This document shows positions 34,713 to 46,063 of a DNA stretch of 64,000 nucleotides, piece after piece. The DNA is from Bettongia penicillata ogilbyi (lineage: Eukaryota > Chordata > Mammalia > Diprotodontia > Potoroidae): positions 2,735,395 to 2,799,394 of the forward strand of contig JAJHZJ010000252.1 of assembly GCA_023548195.1 (NCBI GenBank). The letters run 5' to 3'. The notes beneath the pieces are model-generated. The model saw nothing but the letters and a program-made list of their open reading frames with translations, was not told the origin of the DNA and did not search any database. Position numbers and translations under genes: made by a program. Within the stretch, counting starts at the first letter, position 1. Every line of letters begins with the position of its first letter.

Positions 34713-34947
34713 GGGGGGCAGCTAGGTGGTATAGTGGATAGAACACCAGGTCTGGGGTCAGGAAGTCTCATTTTCCTGAGTTCAAATCTGGCCTCAGACA
34801 CTAACTGTGTGACCCTGGACCAGTCATTCCAGCTTATTTGCCTCAGTTTCCTCATCTGTAAAATGAGCTGGAGAAGGAAATGGAAAACTTTCTTTGCCAA
34901 GAAAGCTACAAATGGACAGTTAGACATGGCTGAACAACAACAAAAAT
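34713..34947 (+). mobile_element. WSINE1/MAR1-type marsupial SINE, full length
   Basis: Complete sense copy. The tRNA-like head is ggggggcagctaggtggtat then agtggataga, followed by gagttcaaatctggcctcag. The CORE-like middle is ttgcctcagtttcctcatct then gtaaaatgagctggagaa. The tail ends gctgaacaacaacaaaaat. About 235 bp. The head has degraded polymerase III box A/B strings and is not a functional tRNA. Confidence 0.9.
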
Positions 34948-34984
34948 AGAAATAATACTGGCCTGTTAGTGAGAGTTTAAGTCT

Positions 34985-35340
34985 CAAAGTATTTGCCTCC
35001 CCTGGGCCTCAGTTTCCTTGTCTGTCAAACAGGGGGATTTCGTTAGATGGATTCTATGAGTGCAGCCTCTCATGAGTTGGTTTAAACATGACCAAAATAA
35101 TTCATCACTCGGTAACCAATGTCTCTTCTTTACCCCTGCCGGTCCTCAAATCACACAATCAACAGCATAGCGAGGCAGAGGATCTCAGTCCGAATGCCTG
35201 CTCTGCCACTGATTTTATCTAGGTGACCTTGGGCAAGTCATTTCACTTCTGTGCCCAGTGCCTTCTTCTGAAATTAGGGAATTAGATTGATAGCTAATTA
35301 ACTCCTTTCCAGTTCTAAATTAATGATCCTGTGAATATCA
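34985..35340 (+). mobile_element. Two MIR remnants, sense
   Basis: 34985-35080 holds gggcctcagtttccttgtct then gtcaaacaggggga. 35165-35335 holds tctgccactgattttatcta, ggtgaccttgggcaagtcat and tcactt, then a MIR tail ending ctaaattaatgatcctgtga. Confidence 0.65.
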
Positions 35341-35782
35341 TGTTCCTTAATGGAGAAGGTAGAAGCAAATTGGACATAGCTCTGCATTCACTGTCTGGTT
35401 TACTATAATGATAAAATCTTCTTTAAGCAAAGGATCTGTTTCTATTCTGTTTTTCTTGTCCTTTAAAAAAAAGCTTTTTTATTTTCTTCAAAATTTTTCA
35501 AAAACTTTACCCATTTGAATTTAACTTCTCTGACACTATTATTTTGGGCTTTTAAAAAAGTATTCCTTTGGATTCATCCTTGGTCATGTGCTACTCCTTT
35601 CATGATCTATATGTGTCCGAGTTCATCAGGGAGTATCTGGGTAGTCACTCTTGTTTCTTTAGCTGTTTTCCCATTTTTTTCATTTTTGGAATTATATAAT
35701 CATGGTTTTTCTCAGACTGTGCCCAGTGTTTCTTTCCTATAATGAAATGCAAGATTCTAGTGCAAAGTCTTTAATATTGCTT
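35341..35782. other. No feature recognised
   Basis: T-rich unrecognised DNA. The 75-codon plus frame at 35515 has hydrophobic low-information content. Confidence 0.4.
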
Positions 35783-36022
35783 TTGTTCAGTCATTTCAGT
35801 TATATCCTACTCTTTGTGACCCCATTTGGGGTTTTCTTGGTAAGGATATTGGAGTGGTTTGCCATTTCCTCCTCCAGTTCATTTTGGAGATGAGAAAATG
35901 GAGGCAATCAAGGTGAAGTGGCTTACCCAGAGTCCCACAGCTAGTGTCGGAGGCCAGATTTGAGTTTAGATTGAAGAGTCTTCCTGACTCCAGGTCTGGC
36001 GTTGTATCCACCTAGCCACCTC
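35783..36022 (-). mobile_element. WSINE1/MAR1-type marsupial SINE, antisense
   Basis: tgttcagtcatttcagttat, tttgtgaccccatttggggt and tggagtggtttgccatttcc, ending in gtatccacctagccacct. Confidence 0.85.
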
Positions 36023-36059
36023 TATCTTCAACATAGTAGGTGCTTAAATACTAAATAGA

Positions 36060-36335
36060 AACTGTTTCTCTTTTACCCAGGAACACTGAGGGTCTTCCCC
36101 TCCCAGTTTGATTTTTAAAAAATTTTATTAAAAGGGGTCATCCCCTGAGTAACTACTTTAAGAAGCCTATTCATTGAATGGGTGTGTCTCACTCAAAATG
36201 AGAATGTGATAAGAACTTAGCCTAAAATGGCCAGGGTCTCCAATTGCATCTTGGGCCATCTCTGGTCATCCTGATGCATATCAGGCCACTGACCCCAGAT
36301 GGCTCTGGAGGAGAAAGGAAGGCTGGTGTCTTTGC
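36060..36335 (+). mobile_element. Composite SINE-associated segment plus SINE tail, sense
   Basis: 36060-36240 shares aactgtttctcttt and gagggtcttcccctcccagt with 26700-26760, and tagcctaaaatggccagggt with the inverse of 26580-26610. 36240-36335 is the sense SINE tail (gccatctctggtcatcctga, then gatggctctggaggagaaag). Confidence 0.6.
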
Positions 36336-37647
36336 ATTTAAGTCTCCAGGAAGTTACATCAATGGCCTCAACTGTAGTTGCTTGAACCAATTAAATTTTG
36401 AGAAAAGTTTCAGTACCTTTACAAAGTACCATACCCTGTTTCTTGGTTTCCCTGTTCCCCAACCCCAGACCCAAGGTCAAAAGGTGTAGGTAGATGCTTT
36501 GCTAAGTCTTCTAGGACTTGAAATATGCTGGGTTTCCTACCCAAGGCCAGGAGACTGTGTAGAATTTTACTTAGCTTAGTGGGAAATTTGAGGGACACAG
36601 ATAAAATTGAGAAGAAGACAGAGTCAGGCCGGGGATAGTGCCAAAGAAACTGAGAGGACACTCTTGACTGGCTTCAGAGTTTCATTGTATGACAAAAGAA
36701 TGCTGCCTGCATCTGCAGGGATCCTGGAGAAGTCCATCAAAAGTTATTTCTTCAACACGCCTTCCCTCTGAACCTGTACACTTGCTGTCTAAAGAAAACA
36801 TTTATAAACTACTCTATGCTTGTTTTAAAAAATCCTGATTGTCTTTTCACATCAGCATATGATCTCAGGCAAGTGTATTTATTGTGTATAATTTTAAATG
36901 CATGCAGCAGTGCAGACTCAGGGGTAGAACTCCTCAGGCCTTGAATGTTGAAGCTTTCCATTCTTAGGCATTGGTGATTTATAAAAATCACCCAGGGCCA
37001 ATATTGAACCAAACTTGATTTTATTTTACTTTTACTAACAACCTTGTGGAACTCATAAAAAAGGGCAGAGAATCTTTAAATAGAGTTCAGGAACATCTTT
37101 TCTTCCTAGATGAAACTTGAATTGTAATCTCTAGTATGGTTGGCACTCATACCTGAGTACTTTCCCTCCCCTCCCTTTCCTGCCTTTTTTCCCTCCTCTC
37201 CTTTTCTCCCTCCTTTCCTCCTCCCTCCCCCTCCCAGCTTATGGATTCAGCCAAGAAGTGGGTAGGAAAGGAAGAGATGAGAGAAGAAAGTTTCAGGCTT
37301 TGTACCCTCATCTCCTCTTCCCTTTACCAGCCTGTCCAAGAGGTAGAAACAGGACAATTTTTGATTTTTAAGAACACTCTACCACTTACTTTTTGGTTAG
37401 CAGGGATAGGAATGAAGAGAATGTAAAAAGTCAGGTACCACAGAGACACCTAGGCCTTATAGAAGGAGAAGACTATCTTACATGGCAAACATTGCTCAGC
37501 CCACGGAGCCAAGGTCCGAAAGGGATTGGAGAAGACCTTTTACCTCCTAGATGGCTTTGTTCAATTCCTGGGCAACCCTAATTTTGGGCATACACAGGGC
37601 TGGCAGAGGAAAAGAAAAACTAAAGAAAAAAAGGAAGATGTGAAAAA
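36336..37647. other. No feature recognised
   Basis: No gene or repeat family recognised. A C/T-rich run lies at about 37160-37235. Confidence 0.4.
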
Positions 37648-38164
37648 TCACCACTACCATGATGATCATGATGACCACCATCACCACCACCACCACCATC
37701 ATCACCAGTAGCAGCACCACCTATCACCACCACCACCACCACCACCACCATCAACATCATCACCAGCAGCAGCACCACCACCATCACCACCACCATCATC
37801 ACCACCACCACCATCACCACCACCATCATCACCACCACCACCATCACCACCAGCAGCAGCAGCACCACCACCGTCACCACCACCATCACCACCACCACCA
37901 CCATCACCACCACCACCGCCACCACCACCATCACACCAACAGCAGCACCACCTATCACCACCACCACCACCATCACCACCACCACCATCACCACCACCAC
38001 CACCACCATCACCACCACCACCGCCACCACCACCATCACACCAACAGCAGCACCACCTATCACCACCACCACCACCACCACCACCATCACCACCAGCAGC
38101 AGCAGCAGCACCACCACCATCACCACCACCACCGCCACCACCACCATCACACCAACAGCAGCAA
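37648..38164. repeat. CAC/CAT trinucleotide minisatellite with higher-order units
   Basis: About 500 bp of cac, cat and cag triplets. A larger unit containing accgccaccaccaccatcac then accaacagcag recurs with spacing of 105 and then 111 bp (ccaacagcag at 37936, 38041 and 38152). All spacings are multiples of three. A plus frame reads as poly-His with Gln, and the minus frame as Val/Met-rich. Confidence 0.95.
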
Positions 38165-38679
38165 TGGGAACAGTGTCCTTAAGAAGCATCAGAATGTAAA
38201 TGAAAACAAAGAGCAGAAGTCTCAGGATTTGCCTTCCCAAGACCCAGATTCTCATGATCTTGATGGTCCAAGTTGGGGGTGATGCCAAATCTTGGCAGTT
38301 CACAATTGGTCTCTTGAGTGGAAGCATCCACAAGACCATCAGAACTACAGCACAGATGGTGGCATTTCTGTCCCAATGACTGGGCCAGATTTACATCAGG
38401 GTTATCTGGAGAGAGGTATCTGTGAGGTCACAACCCTCTTGCATGTAGCCAGTCTGAGTGCCAAGGTTGATACTGAGAATGACTTTGCATCATCACCCAT
38501 TGTGTTCCTTGGCTCACCAGGTAGCAGCTTCCCTTCCTTGAGAGCTCCATGGTTAGGAAGTCTCTTTAGAAATCCATGCCAAGGGACTGCCTTATTCTGT
38601 AGAGGCTAGATAAACCATTTAATTTGTATGCCCAAAGAGTTATTAAAGTATGTACAACCTTTCCAAGGGCATTAGGGAA
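38165..38679. other. No feature recognised
   Basis: Unique-looking DNA to the right of the minisatellite. Frames on both strands are unsupported. Confidence 0.4.
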
Positions 38680-39060
38680 ACGAAAAGAACTTATAGGTTG
38701 TAAAATATTTATGACAGTTCTCTGTGGTGGCAAAGAACTGGAAACTGAGAGGATCCCCATCAACTGGGCAATTGGGGAATGACTAAGCAAGTTGTGGCAT
38801 AGGATTGGGATGGAATACTGTTGTACTATGAGAGGTTGACTTTAGAAAAACATGGAAAAACTTGCATGAAATAATGAAGAAGGAAATGAACAGAACAAAA
38901 GGGAACACTATATACAGTAACAGCAAGAACACCTTTGAATGACTAAGTCATCTTGACAACTAGAAGGAGCACATAAAGATGCTACCCACATTCAGAGGAA
39001 GAACTGGTAAATGGAAGTATGTATAATATGACATCACATATCCATCTATGTCCTTGCATG
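38680..39060 (+). mobile_element. L1 ORF2 end/3' UTR, sense
   Basis: gtggcaaagaactggaaact, then ccatcaactgggcaattggg and gaatgactaagcaagttgtg, and tggaatactgttgtactatg, as in the sense L1 ORF2 C-terminus and 3' UTR. Confidence 0.75.
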
Positions 39061-39099
39061 TGCTTATCTCATCATAGGCACTTTTAGAAAAGCATTCTT

Positions 39100-39560
39100 T
39101 TGGTCCTAAAACATGGCACCCTAGAATTTATACATGTAAAAATATTCATGGTTCCACTCTTTCTTGTAGTGAAGAAATCTAAACAAAGGAAGTAACCTTA
39201 ATTTGGAAATGACTGTACAAATTTTATTATATGGATGTAATGGAATATTATTGTGCCATAAGAAAATGATGAATATGACATATTCAGAGAAACTTGTGAA
39301 GACTTATATGAACTAATAGAGAGTGAAGTAAGGAGAACCAGAAAAATGTATGCAATTTGTACAAGGACTACACTAATTTAAATGAAAACAACTTTAAAAG
39401 AAAGATCAGCACATTGACCCAACATTATAACTTCAAATAACTGATGATGATGTGATTCCTTAGCAGAGAAGTGATGAAACAGAAGGACATACTTACAGAT
39501 TAGACTAATATACTGATTTGTTATGCCTGACTCTACTTACAAGGGAAGGCTTCTATTGGG
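39100..39560 (+). mobile_element. Second L1 3' fragment, sense
   Basis: tggatgtaatggaatattat then tgtgccataagaaaatgatg, followed by gagtgaagtaaggagaacca. It repeats the same L1 region as the preceding fragment, so it is a separate insertion. Confidence 0.75.
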
Positions 39561-39718
39561 GGCAGAAGAGTTATTAGGTAGGGGAGTGATGCAAAATAAC
39601 AAAAGAAAGAAAAGGACATAAAAAAACATTAAAAATACAAAGAAGAGAGCAGAAGGAAGTGCAAGAGGGAACACAGAGAAGCAGGGCAGTTTGCACCATC
39701 ATACTAAATGTATGATAT

Positions 39719-39965
39719 GTTTCAGTCATTTTTTAGTTGTGTCTGACTCTTTGTGACCCCATCTGGGGTTTTCTTGGCAAAGACACTGTAGTTGTTTGCC
39801 ATTTTCTTTTCCAGATCATTTTCCAGATGAAGAAACTGAGGCAAACAGAGTAAAGTAGCTTACCCAAAGTTATACAGTTAGAGAGTGTCTGAGGCTAGAT
39901 TTGAACTCGGTTCTTCCTGACTCCAGGCTTAGCACTCTCTATCCACTGCGCCATCTAGCTGCCTC
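39719..39965 (-). mobile_element. WSINE1/MAR1-type marsupial SINE, antisense, full length
   Basis: tgtttcagtcattttttagt, gaccccatctggggttttct and atgaagaaactgaggcaaac, ending in tatccactgcgccatctagc tgcc. Confidence 0.9.
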
Positions 39966-40244
39966 AAATGAGCTACCCTCCTCTTTTTCATCCTTTACTA
40001 TTATAGAATGATTTGGTGACATCTGAAAGGAGCTCACTCTCATACTTGGTGCAAATGAAGTCTGAAATGAGCCTTTACCACCCACAAATTTTTGGAAGTC
40101 TGAAAGGGACACACCCCTATCATAGGGTTACTTTAAAGTAACCCCCTATCATAAGGTTACTTTAGAATGAATGGATGAGTGAGTGAGAGGCTGAGTGAAC
40201 GAATGAAAGCATTTATCAAGTGCTTACTGTGAACAAAACACTGT

Positions 40245-40370
40245 TGGTCAGTCAACAAGTGTTTTTTAAGCTTTTACTCTGTTCCAGGCACTGTGCTCAG
40301 CACTGAGAATACAAATTTGAGCACAAAGAAAGTCTCTTCTCTTAAAAAGTTTACAATTTAGGGAGGGAGA
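40245..40370 (-). mobile_element. L2 3' end, antisense
   Basis: cagtcaacaagtgttttttaagc, then gttccaggcactgtgctcag and cactgagaatacaaatttga. Confidence 0.7.
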
Positions 40371-41249
40371 AAAGACATAATGAGAAGCAGAAAAAGGGGA
40401 AGGGTAGGGAGGGAAGGTATTGACTGGAGGACAGGGAAGGATGGGAAAGTCTGGAGGTAGCCTTGTGAGAATGGCTTGAGTGCCCTCCTTAAAAGGAGGT
40501 TCTGAGAGGAGTCATCCAGTCTGAGGGAAAAGTTGCAGGAACCCCGGTTGCTACTGAGCTGTGAATTCCTCGGGCTAACATGGTCTTTCAGGTTGAAGAG
40601 GTTTTTGGGGACATGAAGAGCTCCAGAGCATAGCCTGGTGAGAAGTGAAGAGATGCCTGGCCTGGACACCTTCCTTAAATAAGCTTGGAACAGAAGTTAA
40701 TCAAATATCTGCCTGATGGCCTTTTTGCATCTTTCCAAAGGGAAATGGGGAAACAATGTTGAAATGATACCGTTGAGAAATCACTGTGATATCGGAACAT
40801 ACCTGATCTGCCTTGTGGAAGTTGTCCCATCCTTGGGGACTTGCACTTAAAGTGATGTTCACCATGGATTGTCTGGGTCCATCTTGAGCACCTTTGGTAA
40901 ATTGGATGATTTCATTGCTATTTGACAAGGTAACCCAGAATGGGTCGTATTTTGTTAGATTTTTCAATACTTAATTTCCCCTCACGGACCATTTTACAGC
41001 ATTCATGATTATCTCTAAACTGCTTTTTTTCTAGGTCATTTTTTCAGAAATGAAAAAAAATGGATGCTTATTTTGAGAGGTTCAGCTGTGGGTTGGGATG
41101 TTAGTAGAGTCATCAAGTCCCATCTGATGTTCTGCCCAATTTACTCCCTCTCACATGGACAATTCCATGATATAATTGTGCCTTTTTCTTTCCTCAGGGA
41201 CGTCGAGTAGATGTGTAGGGCTAGTGTCTGGAGCTGGTGAGACCAGCTA
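40371..41249. other. No feature recognised
   Basis: No named repeat or gene. Part may continue the L2. The minus frames of 103 and 88 codons have no recognisable content. Confidence 0.35.
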
Positions 41250-41510
41250 TATTCTCTGTAACACAACACCGTTGATAGTCTTCTCCTTCTGAATATTGTC
41301 TTCTCTCTTGGTTTTTGTGACACTGCTCTTTCCTTATTCTTGGCTGACCTGTCTGACCTTTCCTCAGTTTCCTTTAGTGGCTCTTCATTCATGTCACATC
41401 TATTAATTGTGAATGATGCCCATGGCTCTGTCCTGGACCCTTTGGTCTTTTTCCTTTATACTATCTCATCAGCTCCCGTGGGATCAATTATTGTGTCTAT
41501 GCAGATGATT

Positions 41511-41653
41511 GATATATGTGTGTACATGCATGCGAACACACATATATGTACATCTGGGTAATCTCATATGTCTACATGTGTATGTGCACATACCAATATG
41601 CACACATGTATATATACATATACAATCATGTACATGCATACACACATGCATAT
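41511..41653. repeat. CA/TG/TA-rich degenerate microsatellite
   Basis: Alternating purine-pyrimidine sequence interrupting the L2 just after the YADD box. Confidence 0.8.
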
Positions 41654-41664
41654 GTTCCTAGTCT

Positions 41665-41930
41665 TTTTAGGTAGTAGTGGATTGAGCACTAGACCTGGAG
41701 TCAAGAAGATTTGAGTTCAAATTCATCCTTTGACACTTATAAGCTATGTGAGTCTGTGTAAATCATTTAATTTCTGTTTGCCTCAGTTTCTTCAAATGTA
41801 TAGTGGGAGTAATAGAGCCTGCTTCACAAGCCATTGTGAGGATAATATGAGATAATATTTGTAAAAGGTCTTAGCACAGTGCCTGGCACAGAGTAGGTGC
41901 TTAATAAATGTTTATTCTCTTCCCTCCTTG
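41665..41930 (+). mobile_element. MIR/CORE-type SINE, sense, nested in L2
   Basis: ggtagtagtggattgagcac, gagtcaagaagatttgagtt, tttgcctcagtttcttcaaa and cttagcacagtgcctggcac, with the tail ggtgcttaataaatgtttat. Confidence 0.85.
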
Positions 41931-42496
41931 CACTACTTCTATCTGCTTCTAAGCTACAGTAACACATAGCCTGTTGACTTTTAGGCATCTCAAACTAGAT
42001 GTCCTGCAAGCATGTCAAGTTCAACATGTCTAAAACTGAACTCTGTCTTCCAGTGTAAACTCAGCCTTCACTGTGTTGAGGATATCACCATCTTCCTTGT
42101 CATGCAGAGCCTTGTCTACTATTATCTTCTCCTCATTTTCATTACTCCTACATATGCAATCAGATTCCAAATCTTGTCCCTTCTACTCTCAGAACATCTC
42201 TTTCTAATCAAGTCCTGGCTAAAATAAGTTCCTTTCTCTCTGCTCACATAGACGTCATCCTATTTCAGGTCCTCACCTCCTGTTTCCTGGATGGCTAAAC
42301 TAGTTTTCCAATAGGCTTCTCTGCTTTAACTTTCTCTCTAATCTATCTTTCACTCAGCTAGTGACTTTCTCTAACTTGCAGGTCTGATCAGGTCACCCTC
42401 CCACCTGCATTCCATGAGCCTCAGTGGCTCTTTATTACTCCAGGATCAAATAGAAACTCTTCTTTTTTGGTCTTTAAAGGTCTTCATAACCTAGCC

Positions 42497-42630
42497 CAGG
42501 GGTGGGTGACCTGTAGCCTCAAGGCCACATGTGGCCCTCTAGGTCCTCAAGTGCACCTTTTGACTGAATCCAAACTTTACAAAACAAATCTCCTTAACAA
42601 AAGATTTGTTTTGTAAAACTTGAACTCAGG
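42497..42630. mobile_element. hAT-type palindromic MITE, right end missing
   Basis: The left terminus caggggtgggtgacctgtag is hAT-like. The central hairpin has 13-bp perfect arms, acaaaacaaatct (42579-42591) and agatttgttttgt (42602-42614). The right arm beyond the centre is lost. Confidence 0.75.
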
Positions 42631-42789
42631 AAAAGCAAGTTTAGGTTTCCTCCAATACATCAATATGTTTAGCCAGTTTATTCATATAAATAATATATTT
42701 TTAAAAAGCATTAGACTTAGGACCAAAAAAAAAATCAGCTCTGAAAACTCTTCTTAAACAAGGTGACCTACACCTACGTGTACATTTTA

Positions 42790-43260
42790 TAAGGTTTCTT
42801 TGATAGAGGCAAATGTAGAGATGACTTCATTCAGTGATCCTCTGAGTGCTGATGCCTGCGAGGTATAAAACAAGGAGACTTGAGATGACCTAAATTGTTT
42901 GCCAATGTCATGGAGGATGTCCTAGGCAGAGCCCAAATAGAAAAGTGATTCCGAATCAGTGGAGAGATTCTTCAAATGCACCTACTTAAAGATGATACCA
43001 TATTAACTGCACTGAGATCAGTAATGAAATTCGTAAGAATGTGAAAGCTTGTTTTAATTCTGGAAAAACAGTGGATAGAAAAAAAATTACCTATACAATG
43101 GCTTCCTGTAGTTATTCTATATGAAGGTAACAAGTGGCATCTCTCTGATGTAAAGCAACTGTATCCTGGGGATTAAAGTTCTTCAGGCTGGAAGAGAATC
43201 TCTGAATTTACAATTCTGAGGAGACGTAGGGTTGTGGGGTTGCTAGTTTCATTGTGAGAA
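42790..43260 (+). mobile_element. RTE-type LINE fragment (reverse transcriptase)
   Basis: Translating from 42859 gives RGIKQGDLR, the RT block usually read as (V/I)KQGD, then after a stop a KLFANVMEDVL-like stretch. Further on HLLKDDTILTAL stands where the (Y/F)ADD catalytic box belongs, with the first residues mutated. Internal stops and shifts show a dead copy. The right limit is approximate. Confidence 0.65.
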
Positions 43261-43944
43261 AGGCTCTAAACAGGTCCAACAATTTAATTTTCAGTTTGTA
43301 CTTGAGGAGGTAAGTCTGCCTGGCAGAACAGAGAGGAAGTATATGGCTGGAGGGCCTAAAACTGGGGGAACTCTTCTCCCCATGAAATTTGATAAAGGAT
43401 CACACGTGCCCTCCTTTTCTTACCTCCTTTCTCACTGCCCTAAAAGGTAGGTGTTAAATGCAAAACTTACCTCTATTCTTTAAAGTGATTCATTTCCTGT
43501 TTTACTAAAAACTTACTCTGCTAATTTTAGAGCAAGGATTGATCCCAGTTATCCCTAATGGTATGCTTCAGTATTTGTGAAGGGGAAGAGAGAAAGCTGG
43601 TAGTAACTGACATGGTCTGTCTCTTGCCCTCCCTCCCTTTCTTTCTCTCTCCCTCCCTTAATCTATTGCTGTATAGAAATCTGTATGACATGATTTATTC
43701 TATCCATCTATATCTGCATCTCTCTCTCTTCCTGTCTATCTAGATAAAAGGAAAGTGTTTGAATGCTTGGTTCAGTTGAAATTATTATCCCTGCCTGGAT
43801 ATGGGAGAGAGAGTGCCTTAGTGATATTGATTTTAAAATTTTTAAGATATTTTCCTAAGCTCCCCAAGATGGGCAATAACCTATATGAATCAGTTATCAG
43901 TGTTAGGTAAAGAGCCTTGCTAAACAGGAGAATGCTTCAGGGAT
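43261..43944. other. No clear feature; C/T-rich patch
   Basis: A pyrimidine-rich patch at 43620-43660 and a ctatctatc-like patch near 43700-43742. The rest is unrecognised. Confidence 0.4.
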
Positions 43945-45540
43945 AGAATGGAATGGAATATTACATTCATAGATCATCAATAATTTAGCTATTTCCCAAT
44001 TGATAAACACCTCTTAGCTTCCTTGTCTTTACTACAATTGAAAGTATCATTATAAATATTTTTGTACATATAAGTCTTTTCCCTCTATCTTTTTAATACT
44101 TTGGGTTATAAGCTTAATAGTAGTGCTGCTGGGTAAAAGAAGATACACAGTGTAGTGATTTTTTTGGGGGGGTCTTATCTTAAATTGTCTTCCAGAATGG
44201 CTGTACCAATGTATAGCTCCACCAATGATACATTAGTCTGTCTATTCTTCCACACTTCCTCCAATTGTCATTTTTCTTTTTGTTTTCATTTTTGCCAATC
44301 TGATAGGTGTGAAGTAGAATCTTAGAATTGTTTTCATTTTAATTTCTATTATAATTACTTATTTAGAATATTTTTATATAGTTGACTGCTAAAATTTCTT
44401 TCTTGAGAACTCTCAGGTCATATCCTTTACCCATTTGTCTTGTAGGGAATGGCTCTTATTTTTATATATTTGAGTCTATTCTCTACATATGTTGAATGTC
44501 ATACTTTTATCACAGAAAACTGATACACAGATTTTTAAAAATCTCTTAACTAAATGCCTTCTAATATATATATATATATATGTATATATAGTATATATGT
44601 GTGTGTATATAATGGGGTGTTGTTGTAAACTTACTTTTTGCCAGATTGCTTTCCTGCTTTCCTAGCAAGTTTTTGTAAAATTAGTGAGTTCTTACAACAG
44701 TATTTGCTTTCATTGGGTTTGTTGAGCACTACACTGCTATTTTCATTTGTTGTATAATTTGTATACTTAATCTGTCCCACTGAAGGATTGTTCTATTTTC
44801 ATGCTAGTATGAGATAGTTTTGGTAATTACTTCTTTGTAGTTTAGTAATCTGAGACTAAACTCAGAAAGTCAGCAAACTGTTCATACTTTGATTTTAGAT
44901 CCTGTACTTCTAGGTCTCCTTCCTTCCCAATTTCCCCCCTCCCCCCAAGTATTTCCCTTGAGATTCTTGAGCTTTTATTCCTTGAGGTGAATTTCATCAA
45001 TTTTTTCCTTGTCCTACAGAGTAAACATTTAGTAGTTTGATAACTATAGCACCATCCACATAAATTCATTTAGTTACTATCATTTTAATAACTTTTAGGG
45101 TCTCATAGCTTTTCAGCTATTTGTCTATCTTTGTATTTTGTAGTTATGTTAAGAAAATTACTGTGAATATCTTGGTAGTTGGACTACCAAATAACTATAT
45201 AATCTATATTTATTTTGAGTAGAATTTCTCTTTCTATCCCTCTTTTGATGGATTTTGTTGTGTGGGTTTATTTTGTATCTTGTTATTTTGATGGAATTTT
45301 TATTCATTTCAATAAGTTTTTAGTTGAATCTGTAGGATTCTCTATTGCGTTTCTTCTTTCCCTATTCTTATTCCTTCAATTTCTTTTTCTTGTCTTGCCT
45401 CTGTAGGTAAAAATTCTAATTCTATATTAAATAATAGTAGTGTTAATGCACATCTCTGCTTTAAATCTAGCTGTATTGGAAAAGCTTCTAGAATTTCTTC
45501 ATTAACTACAATGCTTGAAAGCCATTGGGTGGTAGAATGT
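43945..45540 (-). mobile_element. L1 ORF2 and 3' region, antisense
   Basis: From left: ggaatattacattcatagat, tttcccaattgataaacacc, tcttccagaatggctgtacc, tgccaatctgataggtgtga and gtcttgtagggaatggctct, all antisense L1. The right end translates on minus as LLFNIELEFLPTEARQEKEI, which matches the conserved L1 reverse-transcriptase stretch that follows the GxRQGCPLSP block. It contains a TA microsatellite at 44563-44611 and several deletions. Dead. Confidence 0.85.
44563..44611. repeat. TA/TG microsatellite
   Basis: Alternating tata and tgtg units inside the L1. Confidence 0.85.
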
Positions 45541-45708
45541 TCACGATGATGGCTACCTAAACAGAGCACCCTGTGATAGAGCACCCTGCTATCACATGCC
45601 TATTTTAACAAAATCCTGAAATTCTCGCTAGATCAAATAATGATCAAGATCATTAATGACAAACTATTATGGGTTATTTCTTCTACTCTAAACAATATAC
45701 ACATCAGC
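45541..45708. other. Short unrecognised spacer
   Basis: No feature apart from a short internal repeat (agagcaccctg at 45563 and 45578). Confidence 0.4.
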
Positions 45709-45772
45709 ACACACACACACAGACACACACAGACACACACAGACACACAGACACACAGACACACACACACAC
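45709..45772. repeat. CA/CAGA microsatellite
   Basis: acac units interspersed with regularly spaced agac units. Confidence 0.95.
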
Positions 45773-46063
45773 GTACTCAAATCAGTCAGAAACTGATGGG
45801 CAATAGGAAAGGGGCCAGTCAGCAAATCTATCATCAGTGTAGCCAAAGAGACTTAAAGCCTCCCAGTGTGATCAAAGACGGTATCTATATCTATTGCTTG
45901 CAGGGCTCTGTATTTGGAGGAATCAAAAGTTGACCTCACTTCCCCCTTCCTCCTTATCCTTCAGGAAAAGTTCGAAGGTTGCCAGAAGACTCTGGGGTTC
46001 AGACTTTGGAAGACCTTTGGAGTTGTAGCAACCTATGTGATGCAATAGTGCTTAGAGAAGGCA

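Larger units (their letters stand above)
41250..42496 (+). mobile_element. L2 LINE, sense, containing the reverse-transcriptase YADD box region
   Basis: Sense L2: acaccgttgatagtcttctc, gtttttgtgacactgctctt, tggctctgtcctggaccctt and ctcatcagctcccgtgggat. Then tat gca gat gat encodes the YADD catalytic box at 41498-41509. After a microsatellite and a SINE it resumes with aggcatctcaaactagatgt and ctaaaactgaactctgtctt, and ends with ttgcaggtctgatcaggtca, tccaggatcaaatagaaact and cttcataaccta, where a hAT MITE begins. Frames are broken throughout, so no active protein. Confidence 0.85.

Noticed and set aside
34713..34760. tRNA gene
   Set aside because: It is the tRNA-derived head of a SINE. No cloverleaf with intact arms. 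The same applies to other SINE heads in the window.
37648..38164. CRISPR-like regular array
   Set aside because: Units of 105-111 bp are built of trinucleotides without conserved repeats plus unique spacers, and the DNA is mammalian.
37620..38339. Long poly-His (plus) and Val/Met-rich (minus) frames taken as proteins
   Set aside because: They follow from CAC/CAT triplets. No start context, exon signals or non-repeat domain. Treated as a minisatellite.
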